Below the pieces are notes generated by a model. The model saw nothing but the letters and a program-made list of their open reading frames with translations, was not told where the DNA came from and made no database searches. The position numbers and the translations under genes are program-made. A stretch of DNA of 29,745 nucleotides from Candidatus Aerophobota bacterium (GTDB lineage: Bacteria; Aerophobota; Aerophobia; Aerophobales; B3-G15): positions 1 to 29,745 of the forward strand of contig JAUWJM010000001.1 of the NCBI GenBank assembly GCA_030607715.1, written 5' to 3'. Shown here piece by piece: positions 14,883-23,641 of the stretch. Within the stretch, counting starts at the first letter, position 1. Each line of letters starts with the position of its first letter.

Positions 14883-16808
14883 ATGAATAGTATACCGAAA
14901 AAGGCTGTTATTATTGGTCTGGATGCTGCTATTCCCGATTTAATTATTCGCTTCTGCGAGGAGAAGGAACTTCCCAATTTATCTCGTTTGTTGGAGATGG
15001 GTATCTTCTCTAAAATTTTACCGTGTTTTCCTCCCATAACTGCCAACAACTGGGCGTCTATTGCGACTGGTAGTTGGCCAGGGACACACGGCATTACCGG
15101 CTATAACGTACACCATCCCGGGGATCCTTTATACAAAATCAGCTCTGGATTTGACACGCGGGAATGTAGTTCAGAATACCTATGGCAAACTGCTGAACGA
15201 GTAGGAAAAAAGTGTATCTTAATGAAGTATTCGGGATCTTGGCCTCCTGTTATTAAGAATAGCATTCAAATAGATGGATGTGGCCCAAATAGATCTGATG
15301 AATTTCATGAATTAGGAGAAGACAGAATTTTTTGCTCTGAAGAAGAGCCTTTCGCGCATCTTTTTTCCTTAAAGCCTGCAAAAAATTGGAAAAATATGTC
15401 ATCTCAGATTGAAAAAAAATCTTTGGAAGGAAAAATAAAATACTACAGCAAAACTGAGAAACACAAAGAACTTTATGTCCTCGTACTGCATGAGAACGGA
15501 AAATATGGAAAAGTGCTCCTTGCCAAGGAGAAAGATACGAAAAATCCTGTGGCTACCTTATTGCCGGGCGAGTGGAGTGAATGGCTCTTTGAAGAGTTCA
15601 ATGTGAAAGGAAAAAACCTAACCGGAACTATACGTTTCAAACTCTCGTCCCTCTCCCCTGATGGAAACGAGGTTCGAATTTATTCTACTCCCATATTTCC
15701 TACTCGGGGATTTACTGTCCCAGACGAATTAGGTCAGGAACTCATCGACAAATTCGGACCTTTCCTTCAGCGTCCTGGCTGGCCTGAGATTGCATTCTCT
15801 GATGATGAAACATTCATGGAACTCATTGACTATCAAAACAAATGGTTCGCTAATGCCAGCGCATACCTTATGAAAAACTACTCCTGGGATCTTTATTTTT
15901 TGCAGGCTCATTGTATAGATTATGCTCAGCATAGATATCTCAATACAGCAGATCCTATTTCTGGTGCTTCTCTTGAAGAAGCTAAAAAGGCAATGAATTA
16001 CCTCAAGAAAGTGTATAAAAGCTGCGATGAAATGATCGGCAAAATTGTAAAGGCTGTAGATGATGATACTCTTGTAGTCATTGTTTCCGATCACGGAGCA
16101 AAAGCTCATATTTCCGAACCTCCTGTTGCTAAAATTCTGGAAGATGCGGGGCTTCTTGTGTTTGACAAGAAACCAGGAGCCTTAGCCACCAGGCGGGAAC
16201 TTGCTCCAGAACTGGACAGCATTCTGGCAGTGGACTGGTCTAAAACAAAAGCAGTACCCCAGAGATCCTGTTACATCTACGTGAATTTAAAAGGTAGAGA
16301 CCCTCAAGGTATTGTGGAGCCGGGAGAGGAGTATGAGCGGGTAAGGAACAAAGTTATAGATGCACTCCTTTCCTACAAGGACCCCAAAACAGGTAAACAC
16401 CCCTATGCCCTTGCACTCAGGCGAGAAGATGCAAAAATTATTGGGTTAAAAGGCAACAGGATCGGAGATATAGTCTATGCTCTCAATCCCGAGTTTGGTC
16501 ATGAGCATGGTCAGCAACTTCCTACAGCTCGGTACGGAATGGGTACTATGGAGGCAGTTCTCATTATGAGCGGTCCAGGAATAAAGAAAAACTATAAACT
16601 CAAATCAATCCGTTGGCTTGTGGATGTAGCTCCTACCATCTCTTACATGATGAATATGCCTCCTCCTCGAGATGCAGAAGGTTCGGTAATTTATGATGCT
16701 TTAAAAGAGCCGGATGCACAGTATCGGTACATGGAAAAGCTAAAACATGAGAGAAACAAATGGAAGCAGGGCTACAAAGCAATACAAAGTATTACTCATC
16801 GTGGTTGA
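14883..16808 (+). CDS. AP-superfamily phosphodiesterase/nucleotide pyrophosphatase-type hydrolase with intact motifs
   Basis: I place the start at ATG 14883 (641 aa) because AAAGGAG (14867-14873) abuts the earlier ATG at 14874 but is correctly spaced for 14883. Residue numbers below count from 14874. No signal peptide is seen. Motifs of two-metal phosphodiesterases are complete: D17 (IIGLDAAIPD), the nucleophile T55 (PPITANNWAS), D349 and H353 (HCIDYAQH), D406-H407 (IVSDHGAKAH), and GHEHG at 542-546 as probable last ligand. About 100 extra residues, roughly 180-285, form a beta-rich insertion between the nucleophile and the D-x3-H motif. It would hydrolyse a phosphate or sulfate ester or phosphonate in the cytoplasm. 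It is followed by its own ABC importer, which probably supplies the substrate. The degraded homologue at 2998 is its distant paralogue. Confidence 0.85.
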   Translation: MNSIPKKAVIIGLDAAIPDLIIRFCEEKELPNLSRLLEMGIFSKILPCFPPITANNWASIATGSWPGTHGITGYNVHHPGDPLYKISSGFDTRECSSEYLWQTAERVGKKCILMKYSGSWPPVIKNSIQIDGCGPNRSDEFHELGEDRIFCSEEEPFAHLFSLKPAKNWKNMSSQIEKKSLEGKIKYYSKTEKHKELYVLVLHENGKYGKVLLAKEKDTKNPVATLLPGEWSEWLFEEFNVKGKNLTGTIRFKLSSLSPDGNEVRIYSTPIFPTRGFTVPDELGQELIDKFGPFLQRPGWPEIAFSDDETFMELIDYQNKWFANASAYLMKNYSWDLYFLQAHCIDYAQHRYLNTADPISGASLEEAKKAMNYLKKVYKSCDEMIGKIVKAVDDDTLVVIVSDHGAKAHISEPPVAKILEDAGLLVFDKKPGALATRRELAPELDSILAVDWSKTKAVPQRSCYIYVNLKGRDPQGIVEPGEEYERVRNKVIDALLSYKDPKTGKHPYALALRREDAKIIGLKGNRIGDIVYALNPEFGHEHGQQLPTARYGMGTMEAVLIMSGPGIKKNYKLKSIRWLVDVAPTISYMMNMPPPRDAEGSVIYDALKEPDAQYRYMEKLKHERNKWKQGYKAIQSITHRG

Positions 16809-16897
16809 AATACTGATACCAGAAGAGCAAGGGTCTGACCAAAGAAAAGGCGGATACATATGTTCGCCGTAAAATAAGCGTATGAAAGGAGGAAAAA

Positions 16898-18241
16898 ATG
16901 AGAGTGGTTAGAAAAGGGATAACGGGGATAACGATTACTTTATTTATGGTAGGGTTTATCTTTCTCGCAGGAGCAACTGCTCAGGAGTTTCAGTGGAATC
17001 AGTTTCAAGGGACCCGTCTTCGTGTCCTTGCCAGTAAGTTTGCTTGGATTGACAATATTAAAGAATGGGTTCCAGAGTTTGAAAAAAAGACAGGGATGAA
17101 AGTAAATATAGAGGTTTACCCCTTTAAGCCTTTGATGCAAAAATATGTCATTGAATTCAGTTCGGGAAATGCTGATATTGATGCGTTCATGAATTTTAAG
17201 GCTCAAACGGGAACACGGTTTTATGATAACGGATGGATAGAACCACTGGATGGCTATGTTAGTAACCCACAAATTACTAACCTTGAATTCCAGCTTAGTG
17301 ACTATTTCCCTGGATATATCAATTACTCCTCTATTTATGGCAAACTGTGTGGTATCCCAATAAATGCAGCAGCTCCTGTACTTTTTTATCGCACCGACTT
17401 ATTCAACCAATACGCTCTTGAAGCTCCACACACTTTTGCAGAATGGGAAATGGCTGCGCAAAAGTTGACACTTGATATTGATGGTGATGGTACTAAGGAT
17501 CTCTTTGGTATCGGCATGAGGGGATCCATGGTACCTATGGCCGGATGGCAGCCCTTTCTTTTCGGTTTTGGAGGAAGATGGTTAGATGCAGCAGGAAATC
17601 CAATATTTAACAGCCCACTGGGAGTAAAGAGCCTCGCATTATATGCCTCTATGCTTCAAAAATCAGGGCCTCCTGGAGCAGCCGGTTCAGGTTGGCAAGA
17701 GATGGCAAATTTGTTTAAACAGGGAAGACTTGCTATGTACTTTGATACTATTGCTCACTATGTCTATTTCGTTGATCCAAGCAAATCTAAAGTTGTTGAC
17801 AAATTCAGTCTCGCTGTTGTACCCAAAGGGCCGGCGGGGAGATTTCCCTGGCTAGGGGGGTGGATGCTTTGTATAGGTAGGCAATCTCAGAAGAAGGAGC
17901 CTGCATGGTTGTTTGTACAATGGGCGACAGGAGATGAAATATCTACTAGAATTCAACGAAAGGGTTTTGCCACCGCATCTATATCTGCCTGGAACGATGA
18001 GCAATTTAAAGAATCAGTTATTCCTGAATATCCCAAAGTTGCAGTTAGTACCTACTCTCTCGGAGTACCTAAGTTCTTGCCGGAAGTCCCTAACCCTATG
18101 GAAATCATGGGGTACTTGGAAAGTGCTGTTACGCGAGCGATTGAGGGTGAAAATCCACAAAAAACTTTGAACGAAGCAGCGCGTGAGGTAAAGAAGATAC
18201 TTGAAGAGCAACTGAACAAGAAATTGGAACTTGTATTTTAA
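16898..18241 (+). CDS. ABC sugar transporter, extracellular substrate-binding protein (family 1), second system
   Basis: This 447-aa binding protein has a signal peptide with a basic start, a hydrophobic core at about residues 9-26 and a likely cleavage after GATAQ. No lipobox cysteine is seen. Family-1 features include EFEKKTGMKVNIEV, the FYRTDLFNQYAL segment, EWEMAAQKLT and the calcium-like loop DIDGDGTKDLFG. It is clearly different in sequence from the binding protein at 7182, so the two importers likely carry different sugars. ATG 16898 follows a strong AAAGGAGG site. An imperfect palindrome, GGCGGATACATATGTTCGCC, lies 46 bases upstream and may be a regulator site. A terminator-like hairpin separates the gene from its permeases. 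Confidence 0.9.
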   Translation: MRVVRKGITGITITLFMVGFIFLAGATAQEFQWNQFQGTRLRVLASKFAWIDNIKEWVPEFEKKTGMKVNIEVYPFKPLMQKYVIEFSSGNADIDAFMNFKAQTGTRFYDNGWIEPLDGYVSNPQITNLEFQLSDYFPGYINYSSIYGKLCGIPINAAAPVLFYRTDLFNQYALEAPHTFAEWEMAAQKLTLDIDGDGTKDLFGIGMRGSMVPMAGWQPFLFGFGGRWLDAAGNPIFNSPLGVKSLALYASMLQKSGPPGAAGSGWQEMANLFKQGRLAMYFDTIAHYVYFVDPSKSKVVDKFSLAVVPKGPAGRFPWLGGWMLCIGRQSQKKEPAWLFVQWATGDEISTRIQRKGFATASISAWNDEQFKESVIPEYPKVAVSTYSLGVPKFLPEVPNPMEIMGYLESAVTRAIEGENPQKTLNEAAREVKKILEEQLNKKLELVF

Positions 18242-18259
18242 GGTTAAATCAATATCCGG

Positions 18260-18308
18260 GAACGACCTCTTCATCCTCTCATCAAGTAGGGGTCGTTCTC
18301 TTCCTTTT
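18260..18308 (+). terminator. Terminator-like hairpin between binding protein and permease genes
   Basis: GAACGACC (18260-18267) pairs with GGTCGTTC (18291-18298) and is followed by the pyrimidine-rich TCTTCCTTTT. It looks like a partial terminator that would give more binding protein than permease. The predicted TTG start at 18307 lies inside this tract, which argues against it. Confidence 0.65.
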
Positions 18309-18336
18309 GAGAGAGTGTAGGAATATAATAATAAAA

Positions 18337-19200
18337 ATGAAGAGAAAATATCGTTTTAAACTATTGATGTGTCTGCCAATTGTAACGATATTAATCATAC
18401 TTATTGCATTCCCTATATCCCAGCTTTTTTTTATGAGTTTAACAAATTGGAGTTTAGGAGGCCAAAAAAAACTTGATTTTGTAGGTCTGAATAACTTTTT
18501 TCAAATAATAACCCAGGATTCTCGTTTCAGGAATTCTGCTATCGTTACTGCTCAATATACCTTTCTGGCCTTATTTTCACAGATGGGAGCTGGTATTCTG
18601 CTTGCCCAGTTTCTCAGGAGAAAATTTAGAGGCAAAAAATTAGTCTTGGCTTTGCTTTTTCTTCCCTGGATTGCAACTCCTGTCGCAACTGCATCTACAT
18701 GGAGAGATATGTTTAGTCCCACTTTAGGAACCCTGAACTTTTTTCTTCGCAGCCTGAATCTTTCTCCTCTTCAGTGGATATCAAGTTCGAAAACAGTCAT
18801 CCCTTCTCTTGTATTATTCGATTTTTGGAGATCGGTCCCATTTGTTACGGTTATTATAACTGCGGGATATTCTATGCTTCCCACTGCTCCTTATGAGGCA
18901 GCAGAAATGGATGGCGCAAATACTTTGCAAAAATTTATATATATATCATTACCTCTGCTTCGACCCATTATAGTTTTGACAGTTGTTTTGAGGCTTATTG
19001 ATATTTTGAGAGTTTTTTCCCCTATATATGTGCTTACTGGTGGGGGCCCGGCCTTTGCTTCGGAAGTTTTGTACATTTATATTTATGAACAGGGGTTTTA
19101 TAATGCCAAAATGGGTTACGCGTCTGCACTTGCGGTTATTCTTTTTAGTTTTATCTTAGTAGGTACTGTCTTTCTTGTAAAGGGTAAAGGGAAAGGATGA
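18337..19200 (+). CDS. ABC sugar transporter permease, MalF/UgpA type, second system
   Basis: I choose ATG 18337 (287 aa, starting MKRKYRFKLLMC) over a TTG at 18307, since that lies in the T-tract of the hairpin and adds residues unlike the family. The protein has about six membrane helices (first at about residues 6-27 from the chosen start) and a normal EAA loop (PYEAAEMDGANTLQKFIYIS followed by LPLLRP). The next permease begins inside its stop codon (ATGA overlap). No strong ribosome site is seen, only TAGGAA at long distance, so expression may be low relative to the binding protein. An ATPase gene is missing, as in the first system. Confidence 0.88.
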   Translation: MKRKYRFKLLMCLPIVTILIILIAFPISQLFFMSLTNWSLGGQKKLDFVGLNNFFQIITQDSRFRNSAIVTAQYTFLALFSQMGAGILLAQFLRRKFRGKKLVLALLFLPWIATPVATASTWRDMFSPTLGTLNFFLRSLNLSPLQWISSSKTVIPSLVLFDFWRSVPFVTVIITAGYSMLPTAPYEAAEMDGANTLQKFIYISLPLLRPIIVLTVVLRLIDILRVFSPIYVLTGGGPAFASEVLYIYIYEQGFYNAKMGYASALAVILFSFILVGTVFLVKGKGKG

Positions 19201-20030
19201 AAAATAATGTTAATAGAAAGAGAAACGCTTATCTGAGGGAGATAATTTTCTTCGTTCCTTTGGGTTTTGTCTTAGCCTTTTTTCTTTTCCCCATCTTCTG
19301 GATGATACTCAACTCCCTCAAGTCAGATGTTCTTATCACTTCCTATCCACCTATTTTTTGGTTTTTCCCTACCCTGAAAAACTACATCAATCTTTTGTTT
19401 GACCCTCAGTATATCAAGTATCCCCTAAATAGCCTTGTGATAGCTGTTGGTGCAACAGGAATTGCGCTTCTTGTTAGCGCTCCAGCATCTTACGTTATGG
19501 CCCGATATAAAATGAGTAAATTAGCCACAGCCATTCTTACAGCAAGAATGATACCCATTGTCTGCTATCTTATTCCCTGGTACATCCTTTTTAGTTCTCT
19601 GGGTTTGATAGATACTCATCTTGGTCTTATTTGGAGTCATCTCATTATTACGGTACCTCTCACAGCTTGGTTGTTAGTAGGTTTTTTTGAAGAAGTTCCG
19701 TCCGAGCTTGAGGAAGCAGGATTAATTGATGGATGTACGCAATTTAGAGCATTTCGTAAGATAGTGTTACCTTGCACCCTTCCTGGTCTTGTATGTGCGA
19801 CAATTATAAGCTTCACATTTTCCTGGAACAATCTCCAATTTGCCCTTGTTCTTACCAGGAGCATCAGTAGGACTTTACCTGTAACCATCCTCAACTACTG
19901 GGGATTTATGGATGTCGAGTTGGGCGGCATGTACGCTTCTTCCACTCTTATGGTTATTCCTATTGCTATACTTGCTCTCATTACTCAGAAATCGTTACTC
20001 ACTGGATTAGTTGGAGGGCTTAAAGAGTGA
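19197..20030 (+). CDS. ABC sugar transporter permease, MalG/UgpE type, second system
   Basis: This 277-aa membrane protein starts at ATG 19197, overlapping the previous stop by four bases; GGGAAAGGA upstream acts as ribosome site. Six helices are expected, the first at about residues 17-38. The EAA loop reads ELEEAGLIDGCTQFRAFRKI followed by VLPCTLPG, with the expected Gly and Pro. The C-terminus (SLLTGLVGGLKE) carries the GA.KG-like ending of MalG-type permeases, in the variant GGLKE. It closes the plus-strand cluster; no clear terminator follows. Confidence 0.9.
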   Translation: MKNNVNRKRNAYLREIIFFVPLGFVLAFFLFPIFWMILNSLKSDVLITSYPPIFWFFPTLKNYINLLFDPQYIKYPLNSLVIAVGATGIALLVSAPASYVMARYKMSKLATAILTARMIPIVCYLIPWYILFSSLGLIDTHLGLIWSHLIITVPLTAWLLVGFFEEVPSELEEAGLIDGCTQFRAFRKIVLPCTLPGLVCATIISFTFSWNNLQFALVLTRSISRTLPVTILNYWGFMDVELGGMYASSTLMVIPIAILALITQKSLLTGLVGGLKE

Positions 20031-20454
20031 GAGAAAAATCGTGTTTACGTTATTGGAAAGTTGTCGAATTGCTTGAACATCCCCTATCTCCTCTTTCGTA
20101 TTGTACTCAAAGAGACATGGTTCAATCTTCTGTGAAGTTGTCTACAATACTTTGGCACTTTCTGACTAAAAATTAAGTTCAAATTAGTCCCACTTCCACA
20201 TTTTTGGGAAAGAATCCGTTATTCATGGGGGTTTGCTAATTCATTTAGTCACTATTTGAAGTATACCATGTTCTTATAGGTTTCATAATTTTAGAAGAAA
20301 TATCAAGGTTTTTATAGATTTCAAGAGAGCTGATTTAAGAACTCAGCTTTGCCACTGAAAAGTGGATAGAAAATTGGTAATTAAAAGATGGGTGAAATAG
20401 GTTAAAAATACAGGAAGAGGAGTTCTTAAACTCCCTCAAATTAGGAGATTAAAA
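20031..20454. other. Intergenic gap without recognised gene
   Basis: These 424 bases between the last permease and the 99-aa gene hold no ORF with a ribosome site, no RNA gene that I recognise and no clear terminator. The last part (about 20439-20454) carries the TTAGGAG ribosome site of the next gene. Confidence 0.5.
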
Positions 20455-20754
20455 GTGGATGAAACATACCCTATTAATATATGGATTAATGAGGAAAGAT
20501 ACAAGAAGTTACAGGAAGCCGGTCTATCCGATATGGCAAAAGATGCATTAGCGGGAATGAAAGTGCTTCAACTAAGATGTAAAGAGGAACAAAAGGATGA
20601 GATTTTAAAGCTCTATCCAATGGCTAAATTTGACACTGCTACCACTAAAAGTATTGAGTTACTTCCATCGCAAGAGAAAGATAAAATGTTTAATCTGGTC
20701 ATTAAGAAAAGGGACTTAGATGTTATAGAAGAATTTTTGAAAAGCGTAAGATAG
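20455..20754 (+). CDS. Small protein of unknown function (99 aa)
   Basis: I do not recognise a family. The start is GTG at 20455, supported by TTAGGAG seven bases upstream; a nearby ATG is in another frame. The protein has no membrane segment. It begins with a beta-strand-like PINIWINEERYKKLQEAG, then alternates helices and strands (about residues 33-42 and 78-97), compatible with a small alpha/beta cytosolic fold. It ends with tandem stops, TAG-TAA. It stands alone between the plus-strand cluster and the convergent minus-strand operon. The coherent composition and start signal suggest a real gene. Confidence 0.5.
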   Translation: MDETYPINIWINEERYKKLQEAGLSDMAKDALAGMKVLQLRCKEEQKDEILKLYPMAKFDTATTKSIELLPSQEKDKMFNLVIKKRDLDVIEEFLKSVR

Positions 20755-20793
20755 TAATGCCAAAAGTTTTATGAGAGAAAATATGAGAAATTA

Positions 20794-20825
20794 GATTGCT
20801 AAGCTATTGCTCGCAATGACAAATC
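20794..20825. repeat. Fragment of the dispersed palindromic repeat
   Basis: ATTGCTCGCAATGACAAAT is the right-end motif of the repeats at 1361-1506 and 29213-29279. Only this end is present, between the convergent small gene and the bicupin gene. Confidence 0.5.
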
Positions 20826-20878
20826 ATTGTAACATTATATTAGTCCTGAATTTGGTAAAAGATCTTCTTGACTAAGAA

Positions 20879-22099
20879 CTATTTATATGCTCCAATTAAT
20901 GGTGCATCTGGATTTGTTCCTGGGCCAAAGTGTTTTAAAATTACCAGATTTTCATGAGCTTTATTTGTAACTGTTACTCCTTTTTTTGCTGCTTCAACTG
21001 AAACAAATAACTCATCATAAGTTAAGTCTTTATATCTAATCATTATAGGACACTCTACCGGCAATCTGTCTATACTTCCATAGCCTTGCACCACAATTAA
21101 TCCATAGGCTCCTTTATCCTTTATAGTAACACTTTTCCCAGGAAATACAGTTAACTGTTTTGCACTAAATAAATCCCCTGTTCCGTAAACAATCCACTTT
21201 TCCTCATATCCTTCATCTTTTGTATCAGCTACAGGTATTGGTTCAAGATAATGGTTATCTTTAAAGTGCTCATCAAGATTTTCTGGAAAGTCTATCATAT
21301 CAACAATAAAATCAAGATCATGATGTTTATCCGGTGGAACATCCTTCACTAAAAGGTCCCAGGAAACTGGTCTTCCCTCAAGCAGTGATTGAAACATAGC
21401 AAAGACATCAGATGAGCCTTGAACCTCATAGGTAACCAAGGAGCCTGGAGCATGCAAAAGTCCTGGTGGAATAAACCATCCTGTTCCTGGCACAATCTTA
21501 TAACTTCTGGAGTAACTTAATATACCATTATCACCTTCATCCCAGAGCTTAAGGCACCTCTTAACATCTTCTTTCGTTGTTCCAGGCTCAAGACCAAAAT
21601 AAGTGTAAGGAGCCCTGTTCTCAACAAAGTTAAGCTGTGATGGGAAATAATAGGCTTCAGGTTTCCCTTTTTTTCCTACAAGTTCTGCATCTTCATCATC
21701 CTGATGAAGATGATGGTGGATGGGACCTAAATTATCAAAAAATTTTGTTAGGACTTGCCAACCACCGTATCTTTGCATAGTTTCTTTTCCTAAGATAAGA
21801 TCTCCCTCTACTTCAACAGCATCTTTTAAAAGAGCTATTTTTTTATCGTTAAGAACAATGTAACTTAAACCCTCATCTTCAGGAGCTCCTGGATTATCGG
21901 CAACTGTTGTAGAGGAAAACCATCTTTCATCAATTCCGCCTCTGTTGGCACCAAGAATCTAAATATCCTGGGGGGCTAATTTCATTCTCCTCCCAGGAAC
22001 AAGAAAAGACCTTGGAACCCAGGTTGGAGCTAATCTAAAGATCCCTTCCCCTGACTCATAAGCCTGCACAACTAAACTTTTAAGTTCTTTTTCTTTCAT
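20879..22099 (-). pseudogene. Bicupin of the class I phosphomannose-isomerase type, interrupted by an in-frame TAG at codon 47
   Basis: Reading the minus strand from ATG 22099 (AAAGGAG at good distance, five bases after the kinase stop) gives 406 codons, with one amber codon at 21961-21959. Residues on both sides belong to one protein: WVPRSFLVPGRRMKLAPQDI before it and ILGANRGGIDERWFSSTT after it. Relatives have a Tyr-like residue there (DLYALG type, from memory). The remaining frame is open to a TAG at 20879. The metal-binding cupin motif is H128-H-H-L-H132-Q-D-D-E136, with a second cupin domain in the C-terminal half. The role would be sugar isomerisation or binding in the rhamnose-type operon. 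The TAG may be a recent nonsense mutation, a sequence error or a read-through site. The next in-frame ATG would remove 107 residues. Confidence 0.75.
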
Positions 22100-22104
22100 T
22101 TAGT

Positions 22105-23625
22105 TTACTCCTTTATTGCATTAATCCTATGGTTTAAATTCCTTAGAGTAGGATAGATATCCTTGTAAATTTGGAATTTCTCCTCGTATATTTTTACCTC
22201 CTCTTTTTGAGGATAAAAAACCTCTTTTTCCCTTACCACTGTTTTTACTGCTTCATCAATTGACTTATACTCTCCTATAGCCACTCCGGCAAGTATAGCT
22301 GCTCCCAGAGAGGCTGCTTCAGAAACCTGCAGTGACACTATCTTTTTGTTGTAAAGGTTAGCCTTAAGCTGCAGCCACTTCCTTGATTTTGCTCCTCCTC
22401 CAACAGCTCTAAGCTCAGAAACAGTTATACCTATTTCTTCTAAAAGAGATAGATTATGTTTCATCTCAAAGGAAATCCCCTCCAATACAGCCTTAATTAA
22501 ATCAGATTTACTTGTATCCAAAGATAGTCCCAGAACTGCCCCAGAGGAAGCAGCATCCATATATGGGGTTCCCGTAACAGTAAAATGAGGAAGAACAAAA
22601 AGCGAAGAGGGCTTGGATGAGGCCTCATCAATAAGAATAGAATAAACATCTTCTCCTATTTTTTTAGCTTTTTCTCTTTCCTCTTTTCCCAGGGTATCTC
22701 TGAACCATTTAAGCAAACACCCTCCGGTGAAGTTAAAAGCTAAGGTAATATAAAATTGGGGAACTGTGTGGGGATAACAGGCAAATCCTTTCTTCAGCAT
22801 TTTTTTATCAAGATGAGGTTGTTTAAAAATACAGGAGATACATTCCACCGTTCCAATGGCATCTAAGGCTACCTTCTCCTCTTTTACCCCTGCTCCTAAA
22901 GCTCCACAGGGATGATCATGCCCTCCAGTTACCACTGCAACTTTAGAAGGGAGAGAAAGGTGATTGGCTATTTTTTTTGGTATCTCTCCTATTAGAGTTC
23001 CTGAGGGAGCAACATCAGGAAATAAAGATTTATCTACATCTGCTATAGATAAAATTTCATCAGACCATTTTCTATTAAGAATATCAAAGGCCATTGTGCG
23101 AGAAGCCAGAGAATAATCCATAGTAGGAGTTAAGCCTAACTTATAAATAACTAAATCCTCACAACATAAGAACTTCCATGTTTTGGAATAAATATCAGGA
23201 TGGTTTTTCTTTAGCCACATAATTTGATTTAAAGTGAACATAGGGTGAAGAGGCATGCCCGTAATTTCCATAATCCTTTCTACACCTAAAGTTTTCTTCC
23301 ACCAGGGAATGAAATCCTGTGCTCGATTATCAAAACTAACAGGACTGTGGGCAAGCAAATTTCCCTTTTCATCCACAGGAACAAAAGCCTCTCCCTGTGT
23401 TGATATAGAAAGAGCCTTTATGGGATCTTTTTTAGCCTGAAGGGATGCCTCTTGAATACTTTCCTCTATTTTCCTTAACACTACCTCCATATTTAACTCT
23501 GACCAGCCGGGATGGGGATGAATAAGAGGATACTCTCTATAAGCTTGTGAGAGTACTTTACCCTCTACATCAAATACCACTACTTTACATCCTGTAGTTC
23601 CTATATCCAAGCCCAACAAGCTCAT
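22105..23625 (-). CDS. FGGY-family carbohydrate kinase (xylulokinase/rhamnulokinase type)
   Basis: This 506-aa cytosolic kinase phosphorylates a ketose such as xylulose or rhamnulose with ATP. N-terminal phosphate loop DIGTTG is at 7-12. WSELN (41-45), QGE (77-79) and DNRA (99-102) are the sugar-site motifs. The catalytic Asp is D237 in TGGHDHPCGALG. The C-terminal ATP site GGGAKSRKWLQLKANL is typical of XylB-like enzymes. Upstream the epimerase ends 16 bases before it, and downstream the bicupin starts five bases after it, so the three are one operon. By sequence it is nearest to xylulokinases, yet the linked RhaI-type isomerase makes L-rhamnulose or a related ketose a reasonable substrate. 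The exact sugar is not decided. Confidence 0.9.
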   Translation of the reverse strand: MSLLGLDIGTTGCKVVVFDVEGKVLSQAYREYPLIHPHPGWSELNMEVVLRKIEESIQEASLQAKKDPIKALSISTQGEAFVPVDEKGNLLAHSPVSFDNRAQDFIPWWKKTLGVERIMEITGMPLHPMFTLNQIMWLKKNHPDIYSKTWKFLCCEDLVIYKLGLTPTMDYSLASRTMAFDILNRKWSDEILSIADVDKSLFPDVAPSGTLIGEIPKKIANHLSLPSKVAVVTGGHDHPCGALGAGVKEEKVALDAIGTVECISCIFKQPHLDKKMLKKGFACYPHTVPQFYITLAFNFTGGCLLKWFRDTLGKEEREKAKKIGEDVYSILIDEASSKPSSLFVLPHFTVTGTPYMDAASSGAVLGLSLDTSKSDLIKAVLEGISFEMKHNLSLLEEIGITVSELRAVGGGAKSRKWLQLKANLYNKKIVSLQVSEAASLGAAILAGVAIGEYKSIDEAVKTVVREKEVFYPQKEEVKIYEEKFQIYKDIYPTLRNLNHRINAIKE

Positions 23626-23641
23626 AAATCTCTCCTTTAAT

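Noticed and set aside
15729..16109. 126-aa minus-strand ORF inside the large AP-superfamily gene
   Set aside because: It lies wholly opposite conserved motifs of a confident gene and has no ribosome site or family features.
18307..18336. TTG start for the second MalF-type permease
   Set aside because: It lies in the T-rich tail of a terminator-like hairpin and adds residues not expected in the family; ATG 18337 is preferred.
20879..22099. Genome-wide amber reassignment
   Set aside because: Several genes in the window, including this one, end at TAG in sensible places, so only local read-through, mutation or error remain.
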